Virus record (IMG/VR): IMGVR_UViG_3300017963_003879
Span: 1-42,595 of that record
Direction: 5' to 3' (one strand)
Length of the DNA: 42,595 bases
Origin: a virus
Shown here: positions 26,704 through 34,644 of the stretch, piece by piece
Position numbering within the stretch: position 1 is the first letter of the stretch
Layout: every line of letters begins with the position of its first letter
Translations under genes and position numbers: made by a program
The notes under the pieces: model-generated
Seen by the model: the letters and a program-made list of their open reading frames with translations, nothing else
The model's database searches: none
Told to the model about the DNA's origin: nothing

Positions 26704-27193
26704 ACCAGATGTTGTAGCTCAAGGGTATATAGGATCTATTATTAATATAATAGAGGAAAATTCTTTCAATATTGTAGCTATGAAGATGGTGCATTTAACA
26801 CTTGAACAAACGATGGAGTTTTATGCCGTGCACAAGGGCAAAGATTTTTTTGTATCAAATGCAAAATTTATGTCAAGTGGTCCATGCATAATGATGGTGC
26901 TGGAAGGGAAAAATGCTATAAAGGAATGGCGAGAATTAATGGGTCCGACAGATTACACGCAAGCTCGTGAAGGAACAATAAGATCCGAATTTGCTACAAG
27001 TATACAGCGGAATGCCGTCCATGGATCTGATTCAGTTGAATCAGCTGATATGGAAATAACTTTTTTTAACAATGTTACTAATAGCAACGCACTTACTAAT
27101 TATGAAGGCGTGTTTTGTTTTTTCTGCGGTAATCCTATGTCAGAACCGCATGATGAGACCTGTCCTAGAAGCATTTTTAAAAAGGCGGCATAA
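26678..27193 (+). CDS. ndk: nucleoside diphosphate kinase with zinc-knuckle tail
   Basis: NDK transfers the terminal phosphate from an NTP to NDPs or dNDPs through a phosphohistidine, balancing nucleotide pools. The N-terminus (RTLAIIKPDVV) and NAVHGSDS, with His115 as the active-site residue, are diagnostic. GTIRSEF and the preceding GPTD segment also fit. The normal NDK fold ends near residue 140. Here a further 30 residues contain C147-x2-C150-x7-H158-x3-C162, a CCHC zinc knuckle not found in ordinary NDKs. The gene starts inside the preceding gene (26-base overlap), and its TAA overlaps the next ATG by one base. It is placed between thymidylate synthase-like and MazG genes, consistent with dNTP supply for phage replication. 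Confidence 0.9.
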   Translation: MQRTLAIIKPDVVAQGYIGSIINIIEENSFNIVAMKMVHLTLEQTMEFYAVHKGKDFFVSNAKFMSSGPCIMMVLEGKNAIKEWRELMGPTDYTQAREGTIRSEFATSIQRNAVHGSDSVESADMEITFFNNVTNSNALTNYEGVFCFFCGNPMSEPHDETCPRSIFKKAA

Positions 27194-27369
27194 TGAGAGA
27201 AATCGAACAAAAATTAAATAAAGTAGAAGAAGCTATTGGAAAAGTTTTGGATTCGTGGGTGGATCTTGAGGTTCAGCCCAATGGGTTACCAAATAGGAAA
27301 TGGGTTTTACAACATATTACTTTACGCAATCTAAAAAGATTATCATTAAAATATCACAAGGAATTATAG
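27193..27369 (+). CDS. small helical hypothetical protein, 58 residues
   Basis: An ATG overlaps the NDK stop in a TAATG junction and opens a 58-codon frame ending TAG. It fills what would otherwise be a 180-base hole in a tightly packed operon. The N-terminal half (EIEQKLNKVEEAIGKVLDSW) is predicted amphipathic helix. The C-terminal half (WVLQHITLRNLKRLSLKY) is basic. I do not recognise it. Support comes from the coupling geometry and exact fit between neighbours. Confidence 0.55.
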   Translation: MREIEQKLNKVEEAIGKVLDSWVDLEVQPNGLPNRKWVLQHITLRNLKRLSLKYHKEL

Positions 27370-27375
27370 ATACGG

Positions 27376-27669
27376 GTGAAAACAGAAGAAGAGTTAAATC
27401 AGTTATATGATGACTGTTTGAATTTTTGGGGTGAAGAAGAACAACTTAAAGTGGTTCAGGAAGAATGTGCCGAGTTGATTGTAGCTATATCTCATTACCT
27501 TAGAAACAGGAAAGGGAGTCGTGATAATGTAATAGAAGAGTTAGCGGATGTAAAATTAATAACAGACCAAATGATACGTCATTTTGGTGAACATGAAGTA
27601 ATGAATGTATTTGATGCTAAGTCAGATAGGACGGCAAAAAAGTTAGAGAAATATAAGGAGAAGGATTAA
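27376..27669 (+). CDS. MazG-like nucleotide pyrophosphohydrolase
   Basis: MazG-type enzymes hydrolyse (d)NTPs or related nucleotides to monophosphates and pyrophosphate. The 97-residue size is that of a single all-alpha NTP-PPase domain. The metal-binding signature is present: QEECAELI, where the EExxE Glu residues lie, and about 25 residues later EELADVKL, the ExxD half. The start is GTG at 27376; AAGGA lies about 13 bases upstream. Its TAA shares one base with the ATG of the clamp gene. It may cleanse dNTP pools, or lower ppGpp as proposed for phage MazG homologues; the substrate cannot be told from sequence. Confidence 0.8.
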   Translation: MKTEEELNQLYDDCLNFWGEEEQLKVVQEECAELIVAISHYLRNRKGSRDNVIEELADVKLITDQMIRHFGEHEVMNVFDAKSDRTAKKLEKYKEKD

Positions 27670-28784
27670 TGGAATTTAAGATTTTAGTTGATGACATGCA
27701 ATCAGTTATTTCTCGTTTAGCTCATGTAGTGAGATTAAACGAGGAAGATGTGACGGGTATGGTGCTGATAGAAGCGTCAGATCACGTGGAATTTAAAGCC
27801 ACTGATGGTAAAACTTCTTTGGTGATAGTTAGTGAAGCTGAAGTGATTGAAAAGGGTCGAACTCTTATGAGGCTCAGAGATGTCAAGGGTTATTTGTCAA
27901 AATTTGTACCGTTAATGGACAACTATGGTACAAAAGATTTTCATTTTGTAATAGAAGAAAATAAGGGATTAATTAAAACCAAAACGCAGTTCCAATCAGG
28001 AAAACCTTCCTATAGACGACTTAAGTTTCAGACCTTTCAGGACAACTTCCCATCAGTTAAATCTTTTGATGACCCAGACTTAATTTTAAATAGCGTTATA
28101 CTAAAGAAAGGTATTAATAGAGTACTCCACTGTGTTAACGCTAAAGAAGTTAGAAGAGCTCTGACCGGAGTCAATGTAACCATTGATGCTGGTAGAATAG
28201 TTTTTGCCGGTGCTAATGGTGTTAAATTGGCGGAATTTGGTTTTAATACTGCGGCCGATATCGAGCAAAAATCATATATTTTGAGTTATGGGTTAGCTTC
28301 GATATTGAGAGCTGTATTAGAGGATGATGCTCAGGTGTTTCTGAAATTTGAAGGAAGGCATGCATATATTAAGTCAAATAATATTTATATCGTTGGTTCT
28401 TTGATTATTAACGAGAGCTATCCTGATTACAAAGCAATGTTCGAATTAGTGAACGTATTGCGTGTACCAAGGATAGATTTTTCCGATACAGTTACTACGG
28501 TCATGGACGTATTGGATCCTGAGGACAATAAAAGATTGAGTGTTAAATTAAGCGGTAACGAATTAATTTTGAAAAACGATGTTGTGGAGACCTCTCAGGA
28601 ATTCGACGATACATTTGAACATGAATTGGATGTTGACGTTAATGGTGAATATCTTGATTCAATTCTTAGAGATTTTACTGGTACTATGGTTGATATTCAT
28701 TTTACTCATGGAAATAATTATATTGTTTTTAAAGGCGAAGACGAAAATCATACAGCACTATTGTCAATAGTAAAGAGGCGATAA
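27669..28784 (+). CDS. dnaN: DNA polymerase III beta sliding clamp-like protein
   Basis: The 371-residue length matches bacterial beta clamps (about 366-380). The three-domain pattern is visible: an N-terminal domain with IEASDHVEFKATDGKTSL, a middle domain with NAKEVRRALTGVNVTI and GANGVKLAEF, and a final domain. A YPDYKAMF segment near residue 255 matches the conserved FPDY junction between domains 2 and 3. The clamp holds the polymerase on DNA. A bacterial-type clamp in a phage suggests it either recruits the host polymerase III or serves a phage C-family polymerase outside the window. It is joined to the MazG-like gene by a TAATG overlap. Confidence 0.85.
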   Translation: MEFKILVDDMQSVISRLAHVVRLNEEDVTGMVLIEASDHVEFKATDGKTSLVIVSEAEVIEKGRTLMRLRDVKGYLSKFVPLMDNYGTKDFHFVIEENKGLIKTKTQFQSGKPSYRRLKFQTFQDNFPSVKSFDDPDLILNSVILKKGINRVLHCVNAKEVRRALTGVNVTIDAGRIVFAGANGVKLAEFGFNTAADIEQKSYILSYGLASILRAVLEDDAQVFLKFEGRHAYIKSNNIYIVGSLIINESYPDYKAMFELVNVLRVPRIDFSDTVTTVMDVLDPEDNKRLSVKLSGNELILKNDVVETSQEFDDTFEHELDVDVNGEYLDSILRDFTGTMVDIHFTHGNNYIVFKGEDENHTALLSIVKRR

Positions 28785-28785
28785 T

Positions 28786-29409
28786 ATGAACGTAGATCAA
28801 ATGGATGCATTTAGTGAAGGCAAATCTGTAGAAGAAATACAAATAGAAAAAGCTATCGAGATACTATATAAAAATGAGTATAGGGTCGCTAAAACTGCGG
28901 AAGACGCAAAAGAATTAGCTATTGAAGCTGGTTATAAGGTCTCGGAACCTGTAGTAGTCAATAGTAAGGTTGTAAATTTAACTGATCTACGCAATTATTT
29001 TTATATGCGTTTATGGAATCACTATCCTAATCAACAACCTTACCATATAGAGGGTAATATTAAGAATGAGTTGCGAGCTTTTAGATTATTCGTTGAATCC
29101 CGAGAAAAAACTGGTTTGAATAGATTCAACGCGATACAAGAGTGTGTAGAAATAATAGACACAATATTTGATCATGTGTCTAAGTTTAAATTCAAAAAGC
29201 CTATAGATCTTAGAGTTATAGGTCAGGGTAAGGCTGGATGGATAACTCAAAAAGCTATACTTATTATGAACGACGAGCATCAGAAAAAACGAGAGAAAGA
29301 AATAAAAGAAATTATAGATAAATATGACGAAGAGGTGGAAGTAGATTTAAACGAAAAGGCAAATGAGTTAGATACTTTGTTAGCTAGAATGGAGGCGAAT
29401 AATGGCTAA
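28786..29409 (+). CDS. hypothetical replication-operon protein, 207 residues
   Basis: I do not recognise this gene. The product is charged and mostly helical. The N-terminus (EEIQIEKAIEILYKNEY) and C-terminus (EKEIKEIIDKYDEEVEVDL) look like helices or short coiled coils. The middle has basic strands (KPIDLRVIGQGKAGWITQKA). There are no metal motifs apart from a lone Cys. It lies between the clamp and RecA and overlaps recA by eight bases; its last codons encode the GGAGG ribosome site of recA. A role in replication or recombination is suggested only by position. Confidence 0.6.
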   Translation: MNVDQMDAFSEGKSVEEIQIEKAIEILYKNEYRVAKTAEDAKELAIEAGYKVSEPVVVNSKVVNLTDLRNYFYMRLWNHYPNQQPYHIEGNIKNELRAFRLFVESREKTGLNRFNAIQECVEIIDTIFDHVSKFKFKKPIDLRVIGQGKAGWITQKAILIMNDEHQKKREKEIKEIIDKYDEEVEVDLNEKANELDTLLARMEANNG

Positions 29410-30436
29410 GAAGACGGCAAAGACAAAAGAAAATCCGTCCGCTTTATCGATAGTAGAAAAGAATATTGAAAAGAAGTACGGAAAAGGTGTAATAAGTGTT
29501 CTGGGCGAACATGAGGATTTAGTAATTGACTCAGTATCGACTGGATGTTTATCGCTGGATGCTGCTACGGGTGTCGGCGGGTTTGCTAGAGGTAGAATTT
29601 ACGAGGTTTTTGGGCCCAACAGTAGTGGTAAGTCGACATTAGCATTGAGTGTAGTTATGCAGGGCTTATTAAGAGATATGACAGTAGTGTATATCGACGC
29701 AGAACACGCACTTGATCCAAAATTAGTAAGAAGTATGGGCTCCGTTGTGGGCGCAAAGGTTGATAATATAAAACTTGTACAAGCTTATACAGGCGATGCT
29801 AATCTTCAAATAGCTGAAGATCTTATGAAGACTGAAGAAATTGATATTATAGTAGTCGATAGTGTATCCGCTCTTTTACCGCAAGCTATGGCGGATGGAG
29901 AAATAGGTGATAATTATATTGGGCAACTAGCTCGGTTAATGAGCAAAGCTTGTAATAAATTGACACCTATAGTAAATAGGACTAATACATTGCTTATTTT
30001 TATTAATCAGACAAGAGTGGATATTGGACGATATGGGGATAATAATGTTCCCACTGGAGGAGCTTCCATACCCTTTTATGCAACGGGTAGAATAAAAGTT
30101 ATTGGCGGTGAGTCAAAAAGTTCAAGGATTATTGATGACGAAGGCTTGGTTATAGGGCATGAAAGTGAATTCACTATTATTAAGAACAAATTAGCCGCTC
30201 CATGGCGTAAAGCTAAAATAAACCTTATTTATGGATATGGTTATGATTTTGTTGCGGAAGTAGTAGACATATCTATAGATCTCGGTTTGATAGAGCAGGC
30301 GGGTGCTTGGTATGAGTTTGGAGAACAACGGGTCCAGGGTAAAAAGAACTTGGTTGATATATTCAGAGAAAACAATGACATATATAATGAATTTAGGTCT
30401 AAATGTATGATAATGTTAGGACTAGCCGATGAGTAA
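29402..30436 (+). CDS. recA: RecA-family recombinase
   Basis: RecA forms ATP-dependent filaments on single-stranded DNA and drives strand exchange for repair, recombination and recombination-dependent replication. The 344 residues are close to bacterial RecA. Walker A is G71-PNSSGKS-T79, with FGPNSSG where bacteria usually have FGPESSG. YIDAEHALDP, IIVVDSVSALLP (Walker B) and the L1/L2 region with INQTRVDIG and PTGG are all present. The N-terminal IEKKYGKGVI helix is typical. The C-terminal acidic tail is short. GGAGG lies seven bases before the ATG. It overlaps the gene before and after by eight bases each. This is bacterial-type RecA rather than T4 UvsX type. Confidence 0.95.
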   Translation: MAKKTAKTKENPSALSIVEKNIEKKYGKGVISVLGEHEDLVIDSVSTGCLSLDAATGVGGFARGRIYEVFGPNSSGKSTLALSVVMQGLLRDMTVVYIDAEHALDPKLVRSMGSVVGAKVDNIKLVQAYTGDANLQIAEDLMKTEEIDIIVVDSVSALLPQAMADGEIGDNYIGQLARLMSKACNKLTPIVNRTNTLLIFINQTRVDIGRYGDNNVPTGGASIPFYATGRIKVIGGESKSSRIIDDEGLVIGHESEFTIIKNKLAAPWRKAKINLIYGYGYDFVAEVVDISIDLGLIEQAGAWYEFGEQRVQGKKNLVDIFRENNDIYNEFRSKCMIMLGLADE

Positions 30437-30770
30437 TCTGTCTGATAAAACTTACGAGGAATTAAAAAAATGGTTTCCCCATTTTTCTATTTATAAAGAA
30501 CATTATATAAGATATAAGGGAACTCGTTTGTTCTTTGATTTTTACATAAAAGAGATGGGAGTTTTAGTGGAAGTTCAAGGTAGACAACATGATCAGTTCG
30601 TTAAGCATTTCCACACTGATAGAGAAGGATTCGTTGAGTCAAAAAGAAGAGATAACTTAAAAAAATCTTATTGTGAAAAGGCTGGGAAAGTGTTGTTGGA
30701 AGTTAGGAGTGAAAAAGAGTTGGACAGAGATAAATTTATAGAAAGAATTTGGAAAGGAATTAAAGCATGA
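30429..30770 (+). CDS. PD-(D/E)XK (VSR-like) endonuclease
   Basis: This compact 113-residue protein has the VSR/DUF559-like restriction endonuclease fold signature. F-D37-FYI is followed by a strand V-E48-V-Q50-G, then GRQH with His54, and a C-terminal helix-strand pair (KKSYCEKAGKVLLEV). Lys of the usual E-x-K is replaced by Gln, as in some VSR-like nucleases. Such proteins nick or cut DNA at mismatches or branched structures. Direct overlap with recA (eight bases) and with the next gene (four bases) suggests a repair or recombination role, perhaps junction or flap processing. Substrate is unknown. Confidence 0.7.
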   Translation: MSNLSDKTYEELKKWFPHFSIYKEHYIRYKGTRLFFDFYIKEMGVLVEVQGRQHDQFVKHFHTDREGFVESKRRDNLKKSYCEKAGKVLLEVRSEKELDRDKFIERIWKGIKA

Positions 30771-30988
30771 AACTAGAAGAGGCTACTCATTTTAGCTGTG
30801 ATGGATGTGGTAAGATAAAATTAACTAAGTATGCAAATAAAGCTAAGGTAGCGTATAGCATACATAACTCAGATACTCAGAAAGGATTTTACTATAGGCC
30901 TTTCTGGGTAATGTTGTGTACCGAATGTTTTGAGGGTGGTGTAGAGAAAGAGGAAAGCAAAGATGACAGAGATAATAATTCCGAATAA
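30767..30988 (+). CDS. small zinc-ribbon protein, 73 residues
   Basis: CDGC near the N-terminus and CTEC about 40 residues later form a four-Cys zinc ribbon, with an aromatic strand (FYYRPFWVML) before the second knuckle. The C-terminus is highly charged ([11 protein letters not shown]). AAGGA precedes the ATG, which overlaps the previous stop in an ATGA junction. The next gene starts within its last 26 bases. It is probably a small DNA- or protein-binding factor; no specific family is recognised. Confidence 0.65.
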   Translation: MKLEEATHFSCDGCGKIKLTKYANKAKVAYSIHNSDTQKGFYYRPFWVMLCTECFEGGVEKEESKDDRDNNSE

Positions 30989-31229
30989 AAAAGATCCACA
31001 CGATCCTGATACAGAGAAGGATTGTCCAGATTTTGTTGCCATGAAAGATGGAACAATTCACGGTGAAAAAAGATACTGCGATTTGTCTTTTGCATGTAAA
31101 CAGATAGGTATGTTATCACATTGGGTTGAGTTGGAAGACAAAAATGGTAACATTATTGCAAGAGATTATCTTTGCACCGGGAAGTGTCCTGTGTGGGAGG
31201 AACGAAGTGAAGATACAGAAGCAGAATAA
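30963..31229 (+). CDS. hypothetical protein with Cys residues, 88 residues
   Basis: The product has [13 protein letters not shown] and CTGKCPVW, five Cys in all, which could bind a metal. The N-terminus is rich in Lys, Asp and Pro. No enzyme motif is seen. It overlaps the preceding gene by 26 bases, and its last codons overlap the GTG start of the release-factor-like gene, so translation is likely coupled. It is unknown in function. Confidence 0.6.
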   Translation: MTEIIIPNKKDPHDPDTEKDCPDFVAMKDGTIHGEKRYCDLSFACKQIGMLSHWVELEDKNGNIIARDYLCTGKCPVWEERSEDTEAE

Positions 31230-31569
31230 AGAACCATTATTAACGCTGACTAAAAAAGATTTTAGGATAGACACATTCAGGTCTGGTGGTAAGGGTGGTC
31301 AGAACCAGAATAAGAGAGATACAGGAGTGAGGATAACTCATATTGAAACTGGTATATCTGCTGAAAGTAGGGAAGAAAGAAGTCAAGCTCAAAATAAAAA
31401 AATTGCTTTTAAAAGATTGTGTGATAATCCTAAATTTAAAAGTTGGTTGAAAATAGAATCTATGTATGCGAAAGAGATAAAACAAAAAGTAGATGAGTCT
31501 ATGAATTCAGAAAATTTAAAAATAGAAATATTTGAAGAGGGAGAATGGCATGAAAGTAAAAGTAGGTGA
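31207..31569 (+). CDS. peptide chain release factor-like (GGQ) protein
   Basis: The product has the peptidyl-tRNA hydrolase domain of class I release factors: SGGKG30-G31-Q32[11 protein letters not shown], then [21 protein letters not shown]. It lacks the codon-recognition domain, so at 120 residues it resembles ArfB/PrfH-type rescue factors more than RF1 or RF2. The GGQ Gln hydrolyses the ester bond of peptidyl-tRNA in the ribosome. The start is set at GTG 31207 because GGAGG (31197-31201) is well spaced. An upstream TTG at 31126 would create an 81-base overlap and 27 residues unlike the family. The C-terminal tail ([19 protein letters not shown] ... EEGEW) is less basic than that of ArfB. 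It may rescue ribosomes stalled on broken mRNA during infection. Confidence 0.8.
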   Translation: MKIQKQNKEPLLTLTKKDFRIDTFRSGGKGGQNQNKRDTGVRITHIETGISAESREERSQAQNKKIAFKRLCDNPKFKSWLKIESMYAKEIKQKVDESMNSENLKIEIFEEGEWHESKSR

Positions 31570-31741
31570 TAAAGTTTATGATAGTGCCGAAGAACCTATA
31601 ATGGTAATTTTGACTGATGGCGATAAGAAAAATATTGCTAACATGAGTCCAGAAGCAACCAAGTATTGTAGTTACCCCGGCGAAGAAAAATGGACTAAAG
31701 ATGATTATAAAGCAATAAAAGAGTGGATGAGAGATGCATAG
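31550..31741 (+). CDS. small hypothetical protein, 63 residues
   Basis: The start is set at ATG 31550, with GAGGGAG (31537-31543) six bases upstream, rather than at an in-frame TTG at 31532. It begins [12 protein letters not shown], then [18 protein letters not shown] and KYCSYP, ending in an amphipathic helix ([11 protein letters not shown]). The N-terminal half looks like a small SH3-like or beta-barrel fold (VGDKVYD). I recall similar short proteins in many phages, without known function. It overlaps its neighbours on both sides by 20 and eight bases. Confidence 0.65.
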   Translation: MKVKVGDKVYDSAEEPIMVILTDGDKKNIANMSPEATKYCSYPGEEKWTKDDYKAIKEWMRDA

Positions 31742-32207
31742 CATAAACGATTATCTAAATAAAAGATCCGAAGATCTGATGGTGTATAAGATGCCAAAGA
31801 ACGAATATTTAATGAACGAAATATTCGCATTTGATCCGAGGAACTTAGAAGCAACACCTTCAGTTAAGATAAGTGAATATACCATAGGACTATCTCAGTT
31901 CTTGATTTATTTCTCGTCTCAAATAAATGCAACAAAAGTCAAATTGATACAAAAGAATAGAGTTATAGATATTGCAGTATCCAACTCGGATATAAAAGGT
32001 GGTACTAAAGCCGAGAAAAGACAAAAAGTTATTGATTCAAATCCTAATCTACAACAAATAGATATGGATATCCAAGCATTGGAGAGTGAAGTGCGGATGA
32101 CTGAGGGGTTAGAAAAATATTACGTCGAGCTAATCAATAGTTTTAAGAGGGAGTTAACGCGTCGTGAGCACGAACAGAAATTTGCAAGGGATGAACGGAG
32201 ATTATAA
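31734..32207 (+). CDS. helical protein, possible UvsY-like recombination mediator
   Basis: This 157-residue, highly charged helical protein has a central helix (LSQFLIYFSSQINATKVKLIQ), a KGGTKAEKRQKV loop and a long C-terminal coiled coil (DMDIQALESEVRMTEGLEKY, then SFKRELTRREHEQKF). Size and order resemble T4 UvsY, which loads the recombinase onto SSB-coated DNA: an aromatic helix near residue 50, a basic loop, then a helix ending in basic and Glu residues. The likeness is architectural and from memory, not a proven homology. Position between recA and the dnaB-type helicase fits a mediator. It might also be a structural or scaffolding helper. The ribosome site is weak and the start overlaps the preceding gene by eight bases. 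Confidence 0.5.
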   Translation: MHSINDYLNKRSEDLMVYKMPKNEYLMNEIFAFDPRNLEATPSVKISEYTIGLSQFLIYFSSQINATKVKLIQKNRVIDIAVSNSDIKGGTKAEKRQKVIDSNPNLQQIDMDIQALESEVRMTEGLEKYYVELINSFKRELTRREHEQKFARDERRL

Positions 32208-33641
32208 ATGAGCGAATCATCTAAAGCGATATTTAGGCAATCATCTTATGAGCGAGCTTTATTGTTCTATTGCTGCCAATCGGTTGACAACTATTATACG
32301 ATAGCCTCTAATGTCAGTAGTCAAGATTTTTTGTTATCTGATCATTCTATGTTATGGATGATTTTGACATCCCTAATAAAAAGAGGTGCGCCCAGAATTG
32401 ATGCTGAACTCGTTATAAGTGAAGCACAAAGTAATGGTATATTACCTCAAGTTGGGGGGTATGAATATATTAGTTCTATAATGAACATGGATATACCAGA
32501 AGATAATATTGAGTATTATATAGATAAAGTATTAAATGCAAGTACCAAGCATCAGTTATATGTGGCACTTAGTAAAAATATGGAAAATCTGGAAGAGAAT
32601 GCAAGTAACGAGGATGTTAGTTCTGCGGACGTATTGGGAGCAGCGGCTAATGATATAATGACGTTATCCATGCAATCAAAAGCAGTGAAAGAAGCTACTA
32701 ATTTTGCAGAAGGATTTGATGAGTTTATAGAAGATAAAATGCAGAACCCTGTGAAATATAATGGTATTAGTACAGGATTTCCTATATTAGATAAGCGCAT
32801 AGATGGTTTAGTTAATGGGTCTTTGACGGTATTTTGTGCAAGGCCTGGTGAAGGTAAAAGTACGTTCTTGTTAAATATAGGTAAGCATATAGCATACGTG
32901 TTGCAAAAACCCGTGTTATATGTTGATACCGAAATGACTTTTGATCAGGTTAGACCTCGTCTTATATCTATGATGTCGGGAGTGTTAGAACGGCGTATAA
33001 AGCGTGGTGGGTATAATGACCAAGAAATATACAATATAAAACGTGCTGGCGAATTAATAAAGAAGGGTAAGTACTTTCATGAGTATATGCCTGGATATAC
33101 CATGGATAAGTTAGTAGCGATATATAAGAAATATAAATATGTGGAAGATATAGGATTAGCTATTTTTGATTATATAAAGTCGCCACCAGGCGCAGATTTT
33201 AATATAAAAAAAGAACACCAATTATTAGGTGATGTTTCTACCACCCTCCATGATTTAGCGGGCGAATTAAATATACCATTTATATGCGCTAGCCAGTTAA
33301 ATAGAGATATGGATGTAGCGGATAGTGATAGGATATTAAGATACGTGGATAATCTTATGTTTTTTCAACCAAAAGAGAAGGAAGATTTAGACCAGGTAAG
33401 ACCGTTTGAGAAAGATTATGGATACCACAAGTTAGTTATTAAGAAAGCCCGATTTGGTGGTACTACCTCTAAAGAGGGTATTGGATATGATTTTACGAAG
33501 AAAATATTATTAATAACCGAAGCAAGCAAGCAATTGATAGATTATGAAAGTAAGGAATATAAAGAAAAAGAGGAATTAATGTATGACGATGGTTCCACAG
33601 AATCCATCAGCACGGCGCCCGATCAGAGAGAAAATTTCTAA
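32208..33641 (+). CDS. dnaB: DnaB-like replicative helicase
   Basis: This is a hexameric 5'-3' helicase that unwinds DNA at the phage fork. Residues about 8-110 form the DnaB N-terminal helical domain (ERALLFYCCQS ... VGGYEYISSI). A linker helix leads to the RecA-like ATPase: the STGFPILDKRIDGL lead, Walker A A211-RPGEGKS-T219, EMTFDQVRPRL, LAIFDYIK (Walker B region), and CASQLNRDMD with the sensor Gln. The C-terminus (ITEASKQLIDYES) is typical. The 477 residues agree with bacterial DnaB (about 470). GGAG lies seven bases before the ATG. The primase gene starts 59 bases before this one ends, in another frame. Confidence 0.9.
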   Translation: MSESSKAIFRQSSYERALLFYCCQSVDNYYTIASNVSSQDFLLSDHSMLWMILTSLIKRGAPRIDAELVISEAQSNGILPQVGGYEYISSIMNMDIPEDNIEYYIDKVLNASTKHQLYVALSKNMENLEENASNEDVSSADVLGAAANDIMTLSMQSKAVKEATNFAEGFDEFIEDKMQNPVKYNGISTGFPILDKRIDGLVNGSLTVFCARPGEGKSTFLLNIGKHIAYVLQKPVLYVDTEMTFDQVRPRLISMMSGVLERRIKRGGYNDQEIYNIKRAGELIKKGKYFHEYMPGYTMDKLVAIYKKYKYVEDIGLAIFDYIKSPPGADFNIKKEHQLLGDVSTTLHDLAGELNIPFICASQLNRDMDVADSDRILRYVDNLMFFQPKEKEDLDQVRPFEKDYGYHKLVIKKARFGGTTSKEGIGYDFTKKILLITEASKQLIDYESKEYKEKEELMYDDGSTESISTAPDQRENF

Positions 33642-34644
33642 GGAAGAATTACGTGCCAAACTAAATAGACTGAAGGAAGCTATTGATGCTGATAAACTTT
33701 TAGGCATGTTAGGATTCGATATTTCTAAGAGTACTTCTACTGAGGTGAGAGCACCCTGCAAAGTACATGGTGGGGACAATAAAACATCATTTAGAATGAA
33801 TAAGCAGACCAAAAACTGGATATGCTTTTCTCATGGATGCCATGAGGAAATAGGATATGATGTTATAAGCTTAGTTATGCATCTTACAAGTAAAAGTTTT
33901 GCTGATACCGTCAGGTACTTAGAGAGTATAACCGGCATAGATATTCATAATGAATCAGAATATTTAAGATATAGAATTGAAAGAGAAAAGCGTGATTTTA
34001 TAGAACGGATGAAAGATAACAGGCAAGTACCTTCCACTTTGACTACGGAGGAATATTTAAAAAGTTTTGCTAAATTTAGGTCTGATTATTTTACGCGGGA
34101 AGAAAATGGAGGGTTTCCATTTGAGTTATTAGACGAGTTTGAAATTGGCGGGGGGTACGTAGATAAATACGGATTTCAGAGAGACGTTATACCTATAAGA
34201 GATGTAAATGGAATATTGAGAGCTTATAGTTGTAGAGACATAACTAATAAAGCGGACGAACATTTTAAATATTTATTGACAAAGGGATTTGATAAAGACA
34301 AAGTACTTTATAATTTACACAGAGCCAAAGATGTATCGAAAAAAATTATAGTAGTTGAGGGTTTTAAGTCCGTGTGGAAATTACATATGGCTGGGTATAA
34401 CGCGGTAGCATGTATGGGAAGTAGAATAACGCCTGGACAACAGAGTTTATTATATAGACATGCGTTTGAAGTAACTTTACTATTTGACGGTGATGAAGCT
34501 GGTGCTAAGGGGACTATTAAAGCTATAGAATCTATGCGAGGAAAGATAAAACTTATACCATTGTTTTTTCCATATGAAGATAGAGATCCAGGTGATCTGA
34601 GTGTTGATGAACTGAGAAAATTATTAGGAGAAAGAAATGACTAA
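33583..34644 (+). CDS. dnaG: DnaG-like primase
   Basis: This enzyme makes RNA primers for phage replication. Residues about 55-115 form a CHC2-type zinc finger (C59-x2-H62 ... C81-FSH-G-C86, then DVISLVMHL). The Toprim domain spans about 255-345: IIVVEGFKSVWKLHMAGY, MGSRITPGQ, LLFDGDEAGAKGT and the DPGDLS metal/nucleotide motif. The 353 residues are shorter than cellular DnaG (about 580), because the C-terminal helicase-binding domain is absent. GAGGAA precedes the ATG. The 59-base overlap with the helicase gene suggests linked expression. The final eight bases overlap the next gene. Confidence 0.9.
   Translation: MTMVPQNPSARRPIREKISKEELRAKLNRLKEAIDADKLLGMLGFDISKSTSTEVRAPCKVHGGDNKTSFRMNKQTKNWICFSHGCHEEIGYDVISLVMHLTSKSFADTVRYLESITGIDIHNESEYLRYRIEREKRDFIERMKDNRQVPSTLTTEEYLKSFAKFRSDYFTREENGGFPFELLDEFEIGGGYVDKYGFQRDVIPIRDVNGILRAYSCRDITNKADEHFKYLLTKGFDKDKVLYNLHRAKDVSKKIIVVEGFKSVWKLHMAGYNAVACMGSRITPGQQSLLYRHAFEVTLLFDGDEAGAKGTIKAIESMRGKIKLIPLFFPYEDRDPGDLSVDELRKLLGERND

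Noticed and set aside
31126-31206. TTG-initiated N-terminal extension of the GGQ protein
   Set aside because: The GTG at 31207 has a well spaced GGAGG and begins where the release-factor-like domain begins; the extension is an overlap with the previous gene.
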